From positions 1 to 64,000 of the forward strand of contig JANQGW010000183.1 of assembly GCA_028282905.1 (NCBI GenBank): 64,000 nt of DNA, read 5' to 3'. Source of the DNA: Sedimentisphaerales bacterium. Lineage in GTDB: Bacteria > Planctomycetota > Phycisphaerae > Sedimentisphaerales > Anaerohalosphaeraceae. This document shows positions 8,260 through 19,129 of the stretch, one piece after another. The position numbers and the translations under genes were made by a program. Every line of letters starts with the position of its first letter. The first letter of the stretch is position 1. The notes beneath the pieces are model-generated. The model ran no database searches, was not told the origin of the DNA, and saw only the letters and a list, made by a program, of their open reading frames with translations.

Positions 8260-11200
8260 GTGAGTGCTCAAGCAACGGCAACGGAACGAAATGAATCGCA
8301 GGCGGATGTGGCGACAATCCAGCAAAAGCTGAAAAAATACAAAAAAAAGCTGATTTCGCTGACCAAACAGAAGGACAATCTCGCGGGCACCTGTAGTGAT
8401 CAGGCCGATTACATTGTGGATTTACAGGGGCAGTTAGACCAGCACCGCACGCAGTACAACGATTTGCAGGAACAACTGGATTCGCATCGGGCCCAAAATG
8501 TAGATTTGCAGGGACAGTTGGAGGCACATTGCACTCAAAACACTCATTTCCAGGCTGAAATCAACGATTTACAGACACAGGTCGCACTCAATGCCGGACT
8601 GGCCGAGACACAGCAGCGGCTGGATGAAGAACTTCAGCAGGCCCACGGAAAGATTGCCGAACTGGAAGAAGCCCTGAATGGCCAACAGGCCGACGCTGGA
8701 AAAATCAGCGATTTAGAGCAGAAAATCGCGGATTTAGACAAAAATCTGAGCAAAATCACCCGGCAGAAAGATAACCTAGCGGGCACATGCAGCGACCAGT
8801 ATGACACAATCGCGGAATTATCCTCCAAACTCAAAGAGGCCAATGCACGACACAGCGAGGCGCAGGCGGAAATCCAGCGGCTGATCGCCGAGCAGACGGA
8901 CGGGAAAATCGCTGATTTAGAGGCGATTTTGGCGGATGAAAAGGCTGATTTTGCCCTTCAAAAGGCGAATTTTCAGGCTCAAATTGATGAAAAAACGCGT
9001 GAAATCGCGGATTTTGAGTCTCAAATGGCTGAGAAAACCGCTCAACTTGAGGCGAAAACTGCCCAATATGAGGAGAAAACGGCCCAACTTGAGGTGGAAA
9101 TGGGTCATCTTAAAGAGACTGAACAAGTCCGGAAAACACTCCGAGACGAACTCTGTCAAAATGAGCAGGAGATCGAACAACTCCGCCATTCGATGGCCGC
9201 GACGGAAGGTTTGCTGAATCAACAGAACGAGATCTCAGAAGAAAAAGAGCGGGAAACAAAACAGCTGCGTCACGAATTGGAAGAACTGGAAAAGGGTTAT
9301 CAGCTCATCCAGCAGGAAAAGCAGGCGTTAGCGAATCGGCTGCAGCAGTCCGGTGACCAGAATCGTTCTGTTGAGGAACAGAAAAACGCTTTGAAAGCAC
9401 AAATCGCTGAGCTGAAAGGCCAGCTGGAGCAGGCGGTAGATAAATATCACGCTTCTGAGAACGAAACGCATGTATTCAAGTCGCAGATTGCCGAACTGAA
9501 TGAACAGATTGGTCATCATGAGCACAAATATACACAGCTTCAACAGTCATTAGCTGAAACCGAAGCACTGTTGACGCAACAAACACACAGCAGCGGTCAG
9601 ACGGAAAACGCCCTGGCGGATTTGCGGCATGAACTGACGGAACTGCAGTCAGCACATCAGGCGGCACAGGACGAGAAGGAGACACTTCTCAAAAAGATGC
9701 AGGCCGCAGATGCACGGCAGCAGGAACTGGAAGCTGAGAAACAGTCGTTGCAGACGAGCAATGATGAACTGGCGGCTCAGCAGGATTTCAATATCAGCGA
9801 GATCCAGAGTCTGCAAACGACGGTGGCGGAACTGAATAAACAGATTGGCGGCCGAGATGAACTGCAGGAAACGCTGCAGCAATCACTCAGCGAGGCCGAA
9901 GCCCGATTGACTGAACAAACGCAGGCAACCGAGCAGGCGGAAAACGCCCTGTCCAATCTGCAGCACAATTTGAGTGAACTGCAATCGGCCCATCAGGCTA
10001 CGCTGGAAGAAAAAGAGATGCTGGGACAGAAAATAACAGAGGCCCAATCGCAGCATCAACAACTGGACACTGACAAGCAATCGCTGCAATCGACCATTGC
10101 TGATCTGAATGAACAGATCGAGCACCATGAGCACAAATATACACAACTCCAGCAGTCATTGGCTGAAACTGAATCGCTTCTGGAACAGCAGACACATACT
10201 TCGGGGCAAACCGAGAACGCAATGGCCGACTTGCGGCATGAGCTGACTGAACTGCAAACCGCTCATCAGGACACGCTGGAAGAAAAAGATTCCCTGACCA
10301 AAAAGCTGGAGACGATTGAAGCACAGCAACAGCAACTGGAGACCGAGAAGGAATCGCTGCAGAGAAGCTATGACGAGTTGGCAAATCAGCAGGAATACAA
10401 TATCGCTGAGATCCAGAGTCTGCAAGCAACGGCAGCAACGCTGAATGCGCAGATTGCCGGCCGGGATGAACAGAATGAGCAACTGCAGCAGTCGCTTAAA
10501 GCAAGCCAAGCACAGCTTGCCGAACAGAAACGGGCTGCCGAAGACGCTGAACAGGCTTTGAACAATCTGCAGCACAGTCTGAGTGAACTCCAGTCAGCGC
10601 ATGAGCAAACGATCGGTGAAAAAGACACTCTGCAAAGCAGTAATGACGAACTGGCCGCTCAGCAGGAATTTAATATCAATGAAATTCAGAGCCTGCAGAC
10701 AACGATTGCAGAACTTCGGCAGTCGATGGATACAACCGAAGCAGCGCTCACTGAGCAGACGGACAAAGCCGGCCGCTCCAAAGAGGCGCTGACGGCTTTA
10801 CAGCAGGAATTTGAACGGCTGCAAACGGCTCACCGGCAGGTTTCGGAAGAAAATCAATCACTTGAATCGAGCATTGCACAATGGCAGGCCGATTGCTCAA
10901 CCGCGCATTCACAGCGGGATGATGTGCAAACGAAACTAACCGAGGCGCAGTCACAACTGGAAACGCAGTCCGCGCATCTGGAAACCATCAGCCATCAACT
11001 GCACGAAAATGTGCAGTCACAGCAGGCCCAGCAGGAAACATTCGATCAGCATATCTCCGAGATTGAACAACTGCGTCAGCAAAAAGACAACCTGCTTACT
11101 CAATTGGAAACCGCGACAGAAACCGCTGAAAAAGCCGAGCAGGAAAACAGCCGGCTTCATAATGAACTGCTGGCGTTCAGTGAAAAGGCTACCGCGGAAA

Positions 11201-13638
11201 ATCACGGTCTGCAAACTCAGCTTGAAGAAACGCAGGCGGACTATCAGACACTGGAAAAACAACATCACACACTGCAGGAAACCTTTGGCGACCTGCAAAG
11301 TGAGCTGCAGCAGAAGGCCGCGGAGACTCAAACACTTGAGAGTCGTCTGAATGACATTCAAAGCCAATTGGTTGAAACGCAAACCCAAGCCTCACAGATC
11401 GAGGAGGAGCGAACCGATCTGCAGAGTAAACTTTCCGTGCTGAAAACCGAGCACGGTGACATCCTCGAAGCCAACGGCAGCCTGCAAACACAGCTTGACC
11501 AGACGGAAAACATGTACCAGGCGACGCAGCAGCAGTGCCGCGACCTGGAAGAGACCCTTGCAACACTGGAGGGGAAGCTTGAGGAAAAGCAGCAGCAGCA
11601 CCAGCAGCTTCAGCAAACACTCAATGACACCGAAGCACTCCTGCAGCAGCAGCGGGATATCGCTTACAGTGCCGAGGAAACATTAGCTGATCGAACGGAT
11701 CAGTTGAATGCCCTGCAGGAACTGCATGAGCAGATCGCCGGCGAAAAGCAAACACTGCAAGCCGAACTTGAAACGCAGCAGGCCCAGTACGACACACTGA
11801 CCCGGCAAAAGGAAAATCTGCAGGAGACGCTAACCTCGCTGCAAACGGAACTGGACCAGCAGCGAGCTGACCATCAACAACTCCAGCAGACGCTAACCGA
11901 CACTGAAAAGGCCCTGTCAGAGCAAAAGGCATTGACGGAAACGGCTCAAGACAACCTGAACGACCGGACGGCACAACTGCAGGCGGCCCAAACGCTGCAG
12001 GAACAGACGGTTTCGGAAAAAGAGGCACTGGCAGCTGACCTTGAACATTGGCAACATCAATATAACACGCTAACCGAACAGAAAGATGCGCTTGAAGCCA
12101 AGCACGATGAGCTGCTGGCCGAAAAGGAAAGCCTGCAAACACAGCGGCAACATCTGACCGAACAAAAACAGGCTCTGGAAAGCGATATTCAGAATTGGCA
12201 AGACAAGCACGACGATTTGTCAAGCCAGCGGGAAATGTTACAGGCATCATTAGCCACGGTGCAGGATGAACTGCAGCAGCGTAACAATGATTACCAGAAA
12301 CTTTCGGAAACATTGAGTGAAACCGAAAATGCCCTTTCGCAGCAAAAAGAGCGAACGGCAGCCACGGAAGGTGAACTGGCCGAACGCAGTGAACAATTAG
12401 CCGTGGCTCGGAGACTGCATGAGCAGACGGCTGCGGAAAAAGAGACGCTGGAAGCCGATATCGAACAACGCAAGAGCGAGTACGCAACGCTTTTGCATCA
12501 GCGTGACGGCTTGCAGGCCCAGTACGATGAACTGACCAGCGAAAAGGATACTCTGGAATCGCAACGCAATCAGCTTGCCGAAGACAAGCAAACACTGCAA
12601 GATGATATTGAAACCTGGCAGAACAAACACGACAGCCTCGTAAAACAGCGTGAGAATCTGCAGGAAACGCTGGCATCACTGCGGACAGATCTTGAACGTC
12701 AGCATAATGAACATCAGCAGGTTACCCAGACACTGGCGGCGACGGAAGAAGCGCTTGCCGAGCAGAAAATATTGACAGAAGCCGCTGAGGAAACACTCGC
12801 GGACCGGACCGACCAACTGCATGCTTTGCAGTCACTGCGTCAGGAAATACTCGCCGAAAAGGATGGTCTGCAACGTCAGCTTAATGAAACACAGGACCGC
12901 GTTGAACAGAGGACGCAGCAGTGTGACAAACTGCAGGGACAATTGACTTCGGCACAGGGCGAACTGGACAACATGACTAGTGAACGAGATCAGCTTCGCC
13001 GGTCACTGGATGAAACCGAGGCGACGCTGGCCCGCCAGCAGCAGGCAACGACGACAGCGGAAGCGGAACTGGCCGAACGCAGCCAGCAATTAGACAGCCT
13101 GCAGATGCAGCATCGCGAAACAACGCATGAAAAAGACACGCTCCGTCAGCAGGTCGGCGGCCTGCAAACAGATATCGACGAACTGCGGCAATCGCTGGAA
13201 ACCAAGACGCGTCAATTAGACAAAGCGACAACGGCGCTGCAGGAAAATCAGGAAAAACAACTGGCCCTGACGGAAACGCTCAGCACGAAAAATACGCTGC
13301 TGGAACAGCTTCAGCAGCAGAAGGAAACGTATCGCCAGCAGTTTGAATCGGCGGCTCAGACGACTGAGCAGGCCGAAAGCGTTGTCAAGCAGCTCCAGAA
13401 GAAAATCAAGATACAGGCCCAGCAGTTTGACCAGAAGCTGCAAACGACGCAGCAGGAGGTTGAGTCGCTGCAATCACAGCTTCAGGAAACAACCGACTGC
13501 GTCGATGAATTTGTGGCGCTGGTTCAGGAAGTTAATGACGAAAACGAGCAATTGCGGAAAATCTGGAGACAGCCGCCGGTCAGGTTAAGCGTATTCAGTC
13601 AGCGCTGGCCGATGAAAAGCAGGCCAACGCGGCGATGA
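8260..13638 (+). CDS. Giant coiled-coil protein, N-terminal 1792 aa (probably one gene with 13635..14327)
   Basis: GTG start with AGGAG; almost continuous heptad-like Q/E/L-rich sequence; reading frame loses coiled-coil character after ...NEQLRKI. Confidence 0.85.
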   Translation: MSAQATATERNESQADVATIQQKLKKYKKKLISLTKQKDNLAGTCSDQADYIVDLQGQLDQHRTQYNDLQEQLDSHRAQNVDLQGQLEAHCTQNTHFQAEINDLQTQVALNAGLAETQQRLDEELQQAHGKIAELEEALNGQQADAGKISDLEQKIADLDKNLSKITRQKDNLAGTCSDQYDTIAELSSKLKEANARHSEAQAEIQRLIAEQTDGKIADLEAILADEKADFALQKANFQAQIDEKTREIADFESQMAEKTAQLEAKTAQYEEKTAQLEVEMGHLKETEQVRKTLRDELCQNEQEIEQLRHSMAATEGLLNQQNEISEEKERETKQLRHELEELEKGYQLIQQEKQALANRLQQSGDQNRSVEEQKNALKAQIAELKGQLEQAVDKYHASENETHVFKSQIAELNEQIGHHEHKYTQLQQSLAETEALLTQQTHSSGQTENALADLRHELTELQSAHQAAQDEKETLLKKMQAADARQQELEAEKQSLQTSNDELAAQQDFNISEIQSLQTTVAELNKQIGGRDELQETLQQSLSEAEARLTEQTQATEQAENALSNLQHNLSELQSAHQATLEEKEMLGQKITEAQSQHQQLDTDKQSLQSTIADLNEQIEHHEHKYTQLQQSLAETESLLEQQTHTSGQTENAMADLRHELTELQTAHQDTLEEKDSLTKKLETIEAQQQQLETEKESLQRSYDELANQQEYNIAEIQSLQATAATLNAQIAGRDEQNEQLQQSLKASQAQLAEQKRAAEDAEQALNNLQHSLSELQSAHEQTIGEKDTLQSSNDELAAQQEFNINEIQSLQTTIAELRQSMDTTEAALTEQTDKAGRSKEALTALQQEFERLQTAHRQVSEENQSLESSIAQWQADCSTAHSQRDDVQTKLTEAQSQLETQSAHLETISHQLHENVQSQQAQQETFDQHISEIEQLRQQKDNLLTQLETATETAEKAEQENSRLHNELLAFSEKATAENHGLQTQLEETQADYQTLEKQHHTLQETFGDLQSELQQKAAETQTLESRLNDIQSQLVETQTQASQIEEERTDLQSKLSVLKTEHGDILEANGSLQTQLDQTENMYQATQQQCRDLEETLATLEGKLEEKQQQHQQLQQTLNDTEALLQQQRDIAYSAEETLADRTDQLNALQELHEQIAGEKQTLQAELETQQAQYDTLTRQKENLQETLTSLQTELDQQRADHQQLQQTLTDTEKALSEQKALTETAQDNLNDRTAQLQAAQTLQEQTVSEKEALAADLEHWQHQYNTLTEQKDALEAKHDELLAEKESLQTQRQHLTEQKQALESDIQNWQDKHDDLSSQREMLQASLATVQDELQQRNNDYQKLSETLSETENALSQQKERTAATEGELAERSEQLAVARRLHEQTAAEKETLEADIEQRKSEYATLLHQRDGLQAQYDELTSEKDTLESQRNQLAEDKQTLQDDIETWQNKHDSLVKQRENLQETLASLRTDLERQHNEHQQVTQTLAATEEALAEQKILTEAAEETLADRTDQLHALQSLRQEILAEKDGLQRQLNETQDRVEQRTQQCDKLQGQLTSAQGELDNMTSERDQLRRSLDETEATLARQQQATTTAEAELAERSQQLDSLQMQHRETTHEKDTLRQQVGGLQTDIDELRQSLETKTRQLDKATTALQENQEKQLALTETLSTKNTLLEQLQQQKETYRQQFESAAQTTEQAESVVKQLQKKIKIQAQQFDQKLQTTQQEVESLQSQLQETTDCVDEFVALVQEVNDENEQLRKIWRQPPVRLSVFSQRWPMKSRPTRR

Positions 13639-14327
13639 AAGAGGAGATTTCCGTGCTGCAGCAGCCGGCGGGCGTGCTGACACAGACGCAGGATGAACTG
13701 GAAGCGGCCCAGCAGCGGATTCGTTCGCTGGAACAGAATATGGCGCAGGAATCAGCGGTGCTGAAAGTCACGCAGCAGGAAATGCAGAAGTATCATAAGA
13801 TGACCAGCGAAATGCAGGCGAAGAACTGTGAGATGACTTCGACACTGCGACAGGCTGAGGACGAGCGGCAGCAGGCGGTCGATAAGCTGGCCAAGGTTGA
13901 AAAGAGCATGGCCACATTGCAGACTGAACGCGACAGCTATAATAAGAACCTGACGACACTGAAACAGCAGGCTGCCAAGGCGGTGGACCGCGTCGAAACA
14001 TTGACGGCGAAACTGCACGACCAGAGCGAAGAATTGAAAATCGCCCAGGAAACGATCAAGACCCTGCGAGCACAGCAGAAAAATGCCCGCACCGGCATCA
14101 CAGCGGCGATGAACGAAGATACCGCTGCGGCCAGCGGGGTCGGTCACGCACAAAGCACAATCCAGCAGTTGAAGGAAGAACTGCAGCTTCGCAAACAGCA
14201 GGTACAGCGGTCACGCAAGCAGCTGTCCAAGGCGGATGCGGAACTGGATTTGATCGGGCCGGATTCGGATCGGGATCAGAAGCGTAAGAATCTTCAGCAG
14301 AAACTGGAGTTGTTTGGGGAGAAGTAA
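13635..14327 (+). CDS. Coiled-coil protein, C-terminal continuation of the giant coiled-coil ORF in the -1 frame
   Basis: Frame is open and coiled-coil-like from about 13563 (LETAAGQVKRIQSALADEKQANAAMKEEIS...); ATGA overlap with upstream stop. Confidence 0.75.
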   Translation: MKEEISVLQQPAGVLTQTQDELEAAQQRIRSLEQNMAQESAVLKVTQQEMQKYHKMTSEMQAKNCEMTSTLRQAEDERQQAVDKLAKVEKSMATLQTERDSYNKNLTTLKQQAAKAVDRVETLTAKLHDQSEELKIAQETIKTLRAQQKNARTGITAAMNEDTAAASGVGHAQSTIQQLKEELQLRKQQVQRSRKQLSKADAELDLIGPDSDRDQKRKNLQQKLELFGEK

Positions 14328-14340
14328 TCCCGGTGGCCGG

Positions 14341-14400
14341 AGATTAACCACGAAGTTCACGAAGAACACGAAGTTTTTGGATTAGACCACTGAGGATGCT
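14341..14400. repeat. 60-bp direct repeat, copy 1
   Basis: 58/60 identical to 15171..15230; contains cacgaag units. Confidence 0.85.
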
Positions 14401-14629
14401 GGTTTTTTAGAACCACGGATAGACGCTAATAGACACGAATTTATTTTGCCACAGATTTACACAGATTTGGGGCACAGGGAAGGAAATCGCCGCGGGCATT
14501 TTGCCCGCTTGACTGGTCAGTGCCGGCTAAAATGCTCGACGCAAGCGTCTGTGCTTTCATCCAATTCTGCCCAGTTCGGCTGCACCGAAGCGTTTTCTAT
14601 GAAACATCTATTTAGGCGGGAGATTTTGA

Positions 14630-15157
14630 ATGCGAAATTTTTCACGAAAATTTACTGTACTGTTATTTGTTTTTGCCATCGGCTTTCTGTTTGTTTATAA
14701 GACGGGTGCTTCATCGACTAAAGACTGTGAACGTAATCATAAATATTCTCTGCCGCTGACGGTTGAGGCGTTGATTCCTCGGCATGCTGATATCGTTTGG
14801 TATTCAGATGCTAATTATTCTTCTGAGGGCGATGAAATTCTTGCGGTTTTCTATCGTACGCCGGTTATTGGGGGCAACGATTCTTTACAATATCTGGAAT
14901 TTTTCAGATTACGTGCTCACGGCTCTTTTGCGACACCACGGGATAGAATTTATTTGGGCGGACGGGGGCTATATGCAGTTGACAAGGTTGTTGAGAATAA
15001 TAAGGTCATTACGGTCCATGCCAGAGAGCATCAGGGCAACGATTGCATTGCCAATCCCACGCGGCGTGTCGATATCATCGTTCAGTATGGACCGGGGGCA
15101 ATCACCGTCTCTAAGAAATATCCGCAACAGAAACCGGAATCGGTTGGTGACAAGTAA
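14630..15157 (+). CDS. Hypothetical exported protein
   Basis: MRNFSRKFTVLLFVFAIGFLFVYKTGAS signal peptide/anchor; no recognised domain. Confidence 0.6.
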   Translation: MRNFSRKFTVLLFVFAIGFLFVYKTGASSTKDCERNHKYSLPLTVEALIPRHADIVWYSDANYSSEGDEILAVFYRTPVIGGNDSLQYLEFFRLRAHGSFATPRDRIYLGGRGLYAVDKVVENNKVITVHAREHQGNDCIANPTRRVDIIVQYGPGAITVSKKYPQQKPESVGDK

Positions 15158-15170
15158 GTTGGCGGGATGG

Positions 15171-15230
15171 AGATTCACCACGAAGTTCACGAAGAACACG
15201 AAGTTTTTGGATCAGACCACTGAGGATGCT
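15171..15230. repeat. 60-bp direct repeat, copy 2
   Basis: 58/60 identical to 14341..14400. Confidence 0.85.
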
Positions 15231-15442
15231 GAGGACGCCGATTTGGGGCGGGTTTTACGCGGACACTCACGGACCTAACACGGACGGACACAGAGGGATT
15301 CGAAATCACTCCGCGCTTTGGGCACCCCTCCTTTATAAGGAGGGGAGTTGCTTTCTATAAAAGCGGGGAGTTTTGGCTGCTTTGGGAGTATTTTTTATTG
15401 TACATCGATAGCGTTTGACCGGTTTTTTTTGGAATTGTCGGC

Positions 15443-15471
15443 TTGACGAATGGGGGCGATTCGGGTACCGT
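15443..15471 (+). promoter_or_regulatory. Possible enolase promoter
   Basis: TTGACG-N17-TACCGT; weak -10. Confidence 0.35.
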
Positions 15472-15482
15472 TTTAGTATTGA

Positions 15483-16841
<1,359 letters not shown>

Positions 16842-16859
16842 GCGGCTAAACGTCGATAC

Positions 16860-16896
16860 AGAGCACAGAGGGGCAGTCGCTCCCTGTGCTCTTTTT
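16860..16896 (+). terminator. Rho-independent terminator after eno
   Basis: AGAGCACAG-N15-CTGTGCTCT followed by TTTT. Confidence 0.85.
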
Positions 16897-16960
16897 GTGC
16901 GCATATAATTAGCGTGGATAAAGGCGGACTCCATTATTTTCTTTTACAGTTGATTTTGAT

Positions 16961-17476
16961 TTGACTCGGTTCATCATGACAATTCGTTTTCTTTTTTTTC
17001 TGGTCTTTTTTGTGATCGGAGCGTCAGCGATGGTGTTGTCGATTCTGGCTGAGCCGGAGTTGACAACGTATTATTATAATCGGGCGGTGCTGGCGCAGAT
17101 CGAGGCTCAGAACGAGAAGATTCAGGATTTGACCGAGCAGTATGCGGCGCAGGTGAAGCTGATCGAGTCGGACCCGAATATTCTGCAGCGATTCAGTGCG
17201 ACGACGTTTGGGCATAAACCGCTGACAGACGAGACTGCTTTTCCGGAGGCAAGCGGTAATGTTCTGCGTGATGAAACGGAGCAAATTCTCCGCCGCGATG
17301 AGGCTTCCGGCCCGGTTGAGCCCACTCCCGAATGGCTGGCACATATCCTGCAGCCAAAAATCCGGCTGGCGCTGTTTTTGACCGGGTGCGGACTGGTGCT
17401 GATCACGTTTATCTTCTTTGGCAGCGGTTTGCCGAAAGAAGCGAAATCGACGTCGAAAAGCGACCGTCACGGCTGA
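16961..17476 (+). CDS. Hypothetical membrane protein with two TM segments
   Basis: Two hydrophobic segments flanking a charged region; likely start 16976. Confidence 0.55.
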   Translation: MTRFIMTIRFLFFLVFFVIGASAMVLSILAEPELTTYYYNRAVLAQIEAQNEKIQDLTEQYAAQVKLIESDPNILQRFSATTFGHKPLTDETAFPEASGNVLRDETEQILRRDEASGPVEPTPEWLAHILQPKIRLALFLTGCGLVLITFIFFGSGLPKEAKSTSKSDRHG

Positions 17477-18009
17477 GATTTAGTGTAATGGGAGTTGGAA
17501 AAATACTCTTTTGCAATAGCTCGGCCTTCTTCGCTGGTGGCTGAGACCCACTCCGCACCGTCAACTTTCTTGAGGAATTTCTCTGCCAGAGGCTGTTGCG
17601 AGCCATTTTCATTCTCTGACTCCTCAGATTCTATCGGTTTTTCTTTTTCGAGAAAGCCGACTACTTTTTCGCCAGTGCGGTCGTCGATGAAGACATAGGC
17701 GCGGACGCCGGCGGGCGTGCCGTCGGCCAATGGGCCGGAGGGAGCTTTGATGGGGGTCATCTGGCCGACTTTGGACTTAAAGAGCTTGCCAGTGTTCAGG
17801 TCGTAGTACCATTCTTTTTTGACGGGTGAGGGTTTGTCGGTTTTTTTCAGGGTCGGCAGTGTGACCGCGACGAAGATGATCAGGATGACCGGGACCATCG
17901 CAGCACAGGCGGTCATAATCGGTCGGCGTTTGATGATCTCACGCCAGTTATCACGAAAGTTTTCCCAGTAGTATTCCAAAATGACTTTTTTGCTTTTCCA
18001 GTCGTCCAT
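17467..18009 (-). CDS. Hypothetical single-pass membrane protein
   Basis: TM near residue 35 (TACAAMVPVILIIFVAVTLPTL); convergent 10-bp overlap with upstream ORF. Confidence 0.6.
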   Translation of the reverse strand: MDDWKSKKVILEYYWENFRDNWREIIKRRPIMTACAAMVPVILIIFVAVTLPTLKKTDKPSPVKKEWYYDLNTGKLFKSKVGQMTPIKAPSGPLADGTPAGVRAYVFIDDRTGEKVVGFLEKEKPIESEESENENGSQQPLAEKFLKKVDGAEWVSATSEEGRAIAKEYFSNSHYTKSQP

Positions 18010-18068
18010 TTATGATCTGCTTTCTGTTGATACTGTAAATTCTTACTTTTTAAATTTTAACAACATAT

Positions 18069-18130
18069 TGGAATCCCGACTTTGTCGGGATGGCTGTTTA
18101 AATAGATTCCTCACTTTGTTCGGAATGACA
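18069..18130. repeat. Interspersed repeat copy (GGAATCCCGAC..GTCGGGAT..CTGTTTAAATAGATTCCTC..CGGAATGACA)
   Basis: Near-identical to 37973, 40800, 44269 copies. Confidence 0.85.
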
Positions 18131-18174
18131 TTTAACATATCTTTTAATATTATAATCCATCCGTTTCGCACTGG

Positions 18175-18195
18175 ATGCCGGATCAAGTCCGGCAT
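18175..18195. repeat. Palindromic repeat ATGCCGGA-TCAAG-TCCGGCAT
   Basis: Perfect 8-bp arms with the same TCAAG/CTTGA loop as 6852 and 19057. Confidence 0.8.
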
Positions 18196-18239
18196 GACAA
18201 AAATGCTCGAATATTTTCACGGTTCACAGCACACCCATT

Positions 18240-19004
18240 CTAAAATCCGACTCGGCCCCAGACCAGTTTGATGCAGTCAATCACGTCCTGGTTGTCGTAT
18301 TGCAGGGGTTGTGAGACGCTGATCGGATGCGGTGAGTGCTGGCGGGTGTAGTTGATGGTCTGGTAGTTTTTCCATTTTTTGTAATCACAGTGGCCGTCGC
18401 CGAAGGAGAAGGTGGTGCCGAAATCGTGCTGGGTTGAGACCCAGTCCCACCACTGCGGCTGGTCGTAGTAAATCGTGTAGCTGTGCGGGGTGGGGATGCC
18501 TTCGTCGATGAAGATGGCGCGGGTGCCGGGACTTGAAATCTGGCTGGTTTGGGTTAGAATCAGGCCGGAGGTGTTGGGGACGCCGCGGAAGCCGTTCATC
18601 GAATCAACGGGGGAATAGGTGCGCATGACATTATCGATGCGTTTGGGGCAGCGATAGACATCCGGCGTTTCGCAATAGGACCAGAAGACACTTCGCCGCA
18701 TTTCTTCGAGTTTTTCCTTTTTGGTGGGCTTATAGATGTCTTCGCCCATCCAGCCGGACGGTTCGGTTCGGGCACTGACGATGCCGTCGTCATTTTCCAT
18801 CGCATATATCTGCCAGCCGATGGTTAGTTGGCGGATATTACTCAGGCAGACGACCTGGCGGCTTTGTTCTTTGGCGGCTCGCAGCGATGGGGTCAGAATA
18901 CTCATCAACAGCGAGATAATCGCCATAACCACCAGCAGTTCGATGAGTGTGAAGGCGGAGTGTCGCTGCTGATGAATTTGACGGTTTGTTTGTCTTGTAC
19001 TCAT
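18240..19004 (-). CDS. Stand-alone type II secretion-like pseudopilin (planctomycete type)
   Basis: AFTLIELLVVMAIISLLMSILTPSLRAAKEQSRQVVCLSNIRQL prepilin motif; C-terminal FSFGDGHCDYKKW. Confidence 0.85.
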   Translation of the reverse strand: MSTRQTNRQIHQQRHSAFTLIELLVVMAIISLLMSILTPSLRAAKEQSRQVVCLSNIRQLTIGWQIYAMENDDGIVSARTEPSGWMGEDIYKPTKKEKLEEMRRSVFWSYCETPDVYRCPKRIDNVMRTYSPVDSMNGFRGVPNTSGLILTQTSQISSPGTRAIFIDEGIPTPHSYTIYYDQPQWWDWVSTQHDFGTTFSFGDGHCDYKKWKNYQTINYTRQHSPHPISVSQPLQYDNQDVIDCIKLVWGRVGF

Positions 19005-19056
19005 TGTGCCATATCCTTGCTTTAACTGGCTGAAAGTTATAGTTCGTGGCTGCTGG

Positions 19057-19077
19057 ATACCGGGTCAAGCCCGGTAT
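19057..19077. repeat. Palindromic repeat ATACCGGG-TCAAG-CCCGGTAT
   Basis: Perfect 8-bp arms; compensatory arm changes relative to other copies. Confidence 0.8.
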
Positions 19078-19129
19078 GACAAAAACACACGAGAATTATA
19101 TCTGTACCTTTATATTTCAGACTAATCAT

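Noticed and set aside
11621-12679. 352-aa minus-strand ORF inside the giant coiled-coil gene
   Set aside because: Antisense of repetitive CAG/GAA-rich coding DNA; no RBS, low-complexity product.
8260-14327. Possible SMC/Rad50-type ATPase
   Set aside because: No Walker A, Walker B or ABC signature at either end; only coiled coil.
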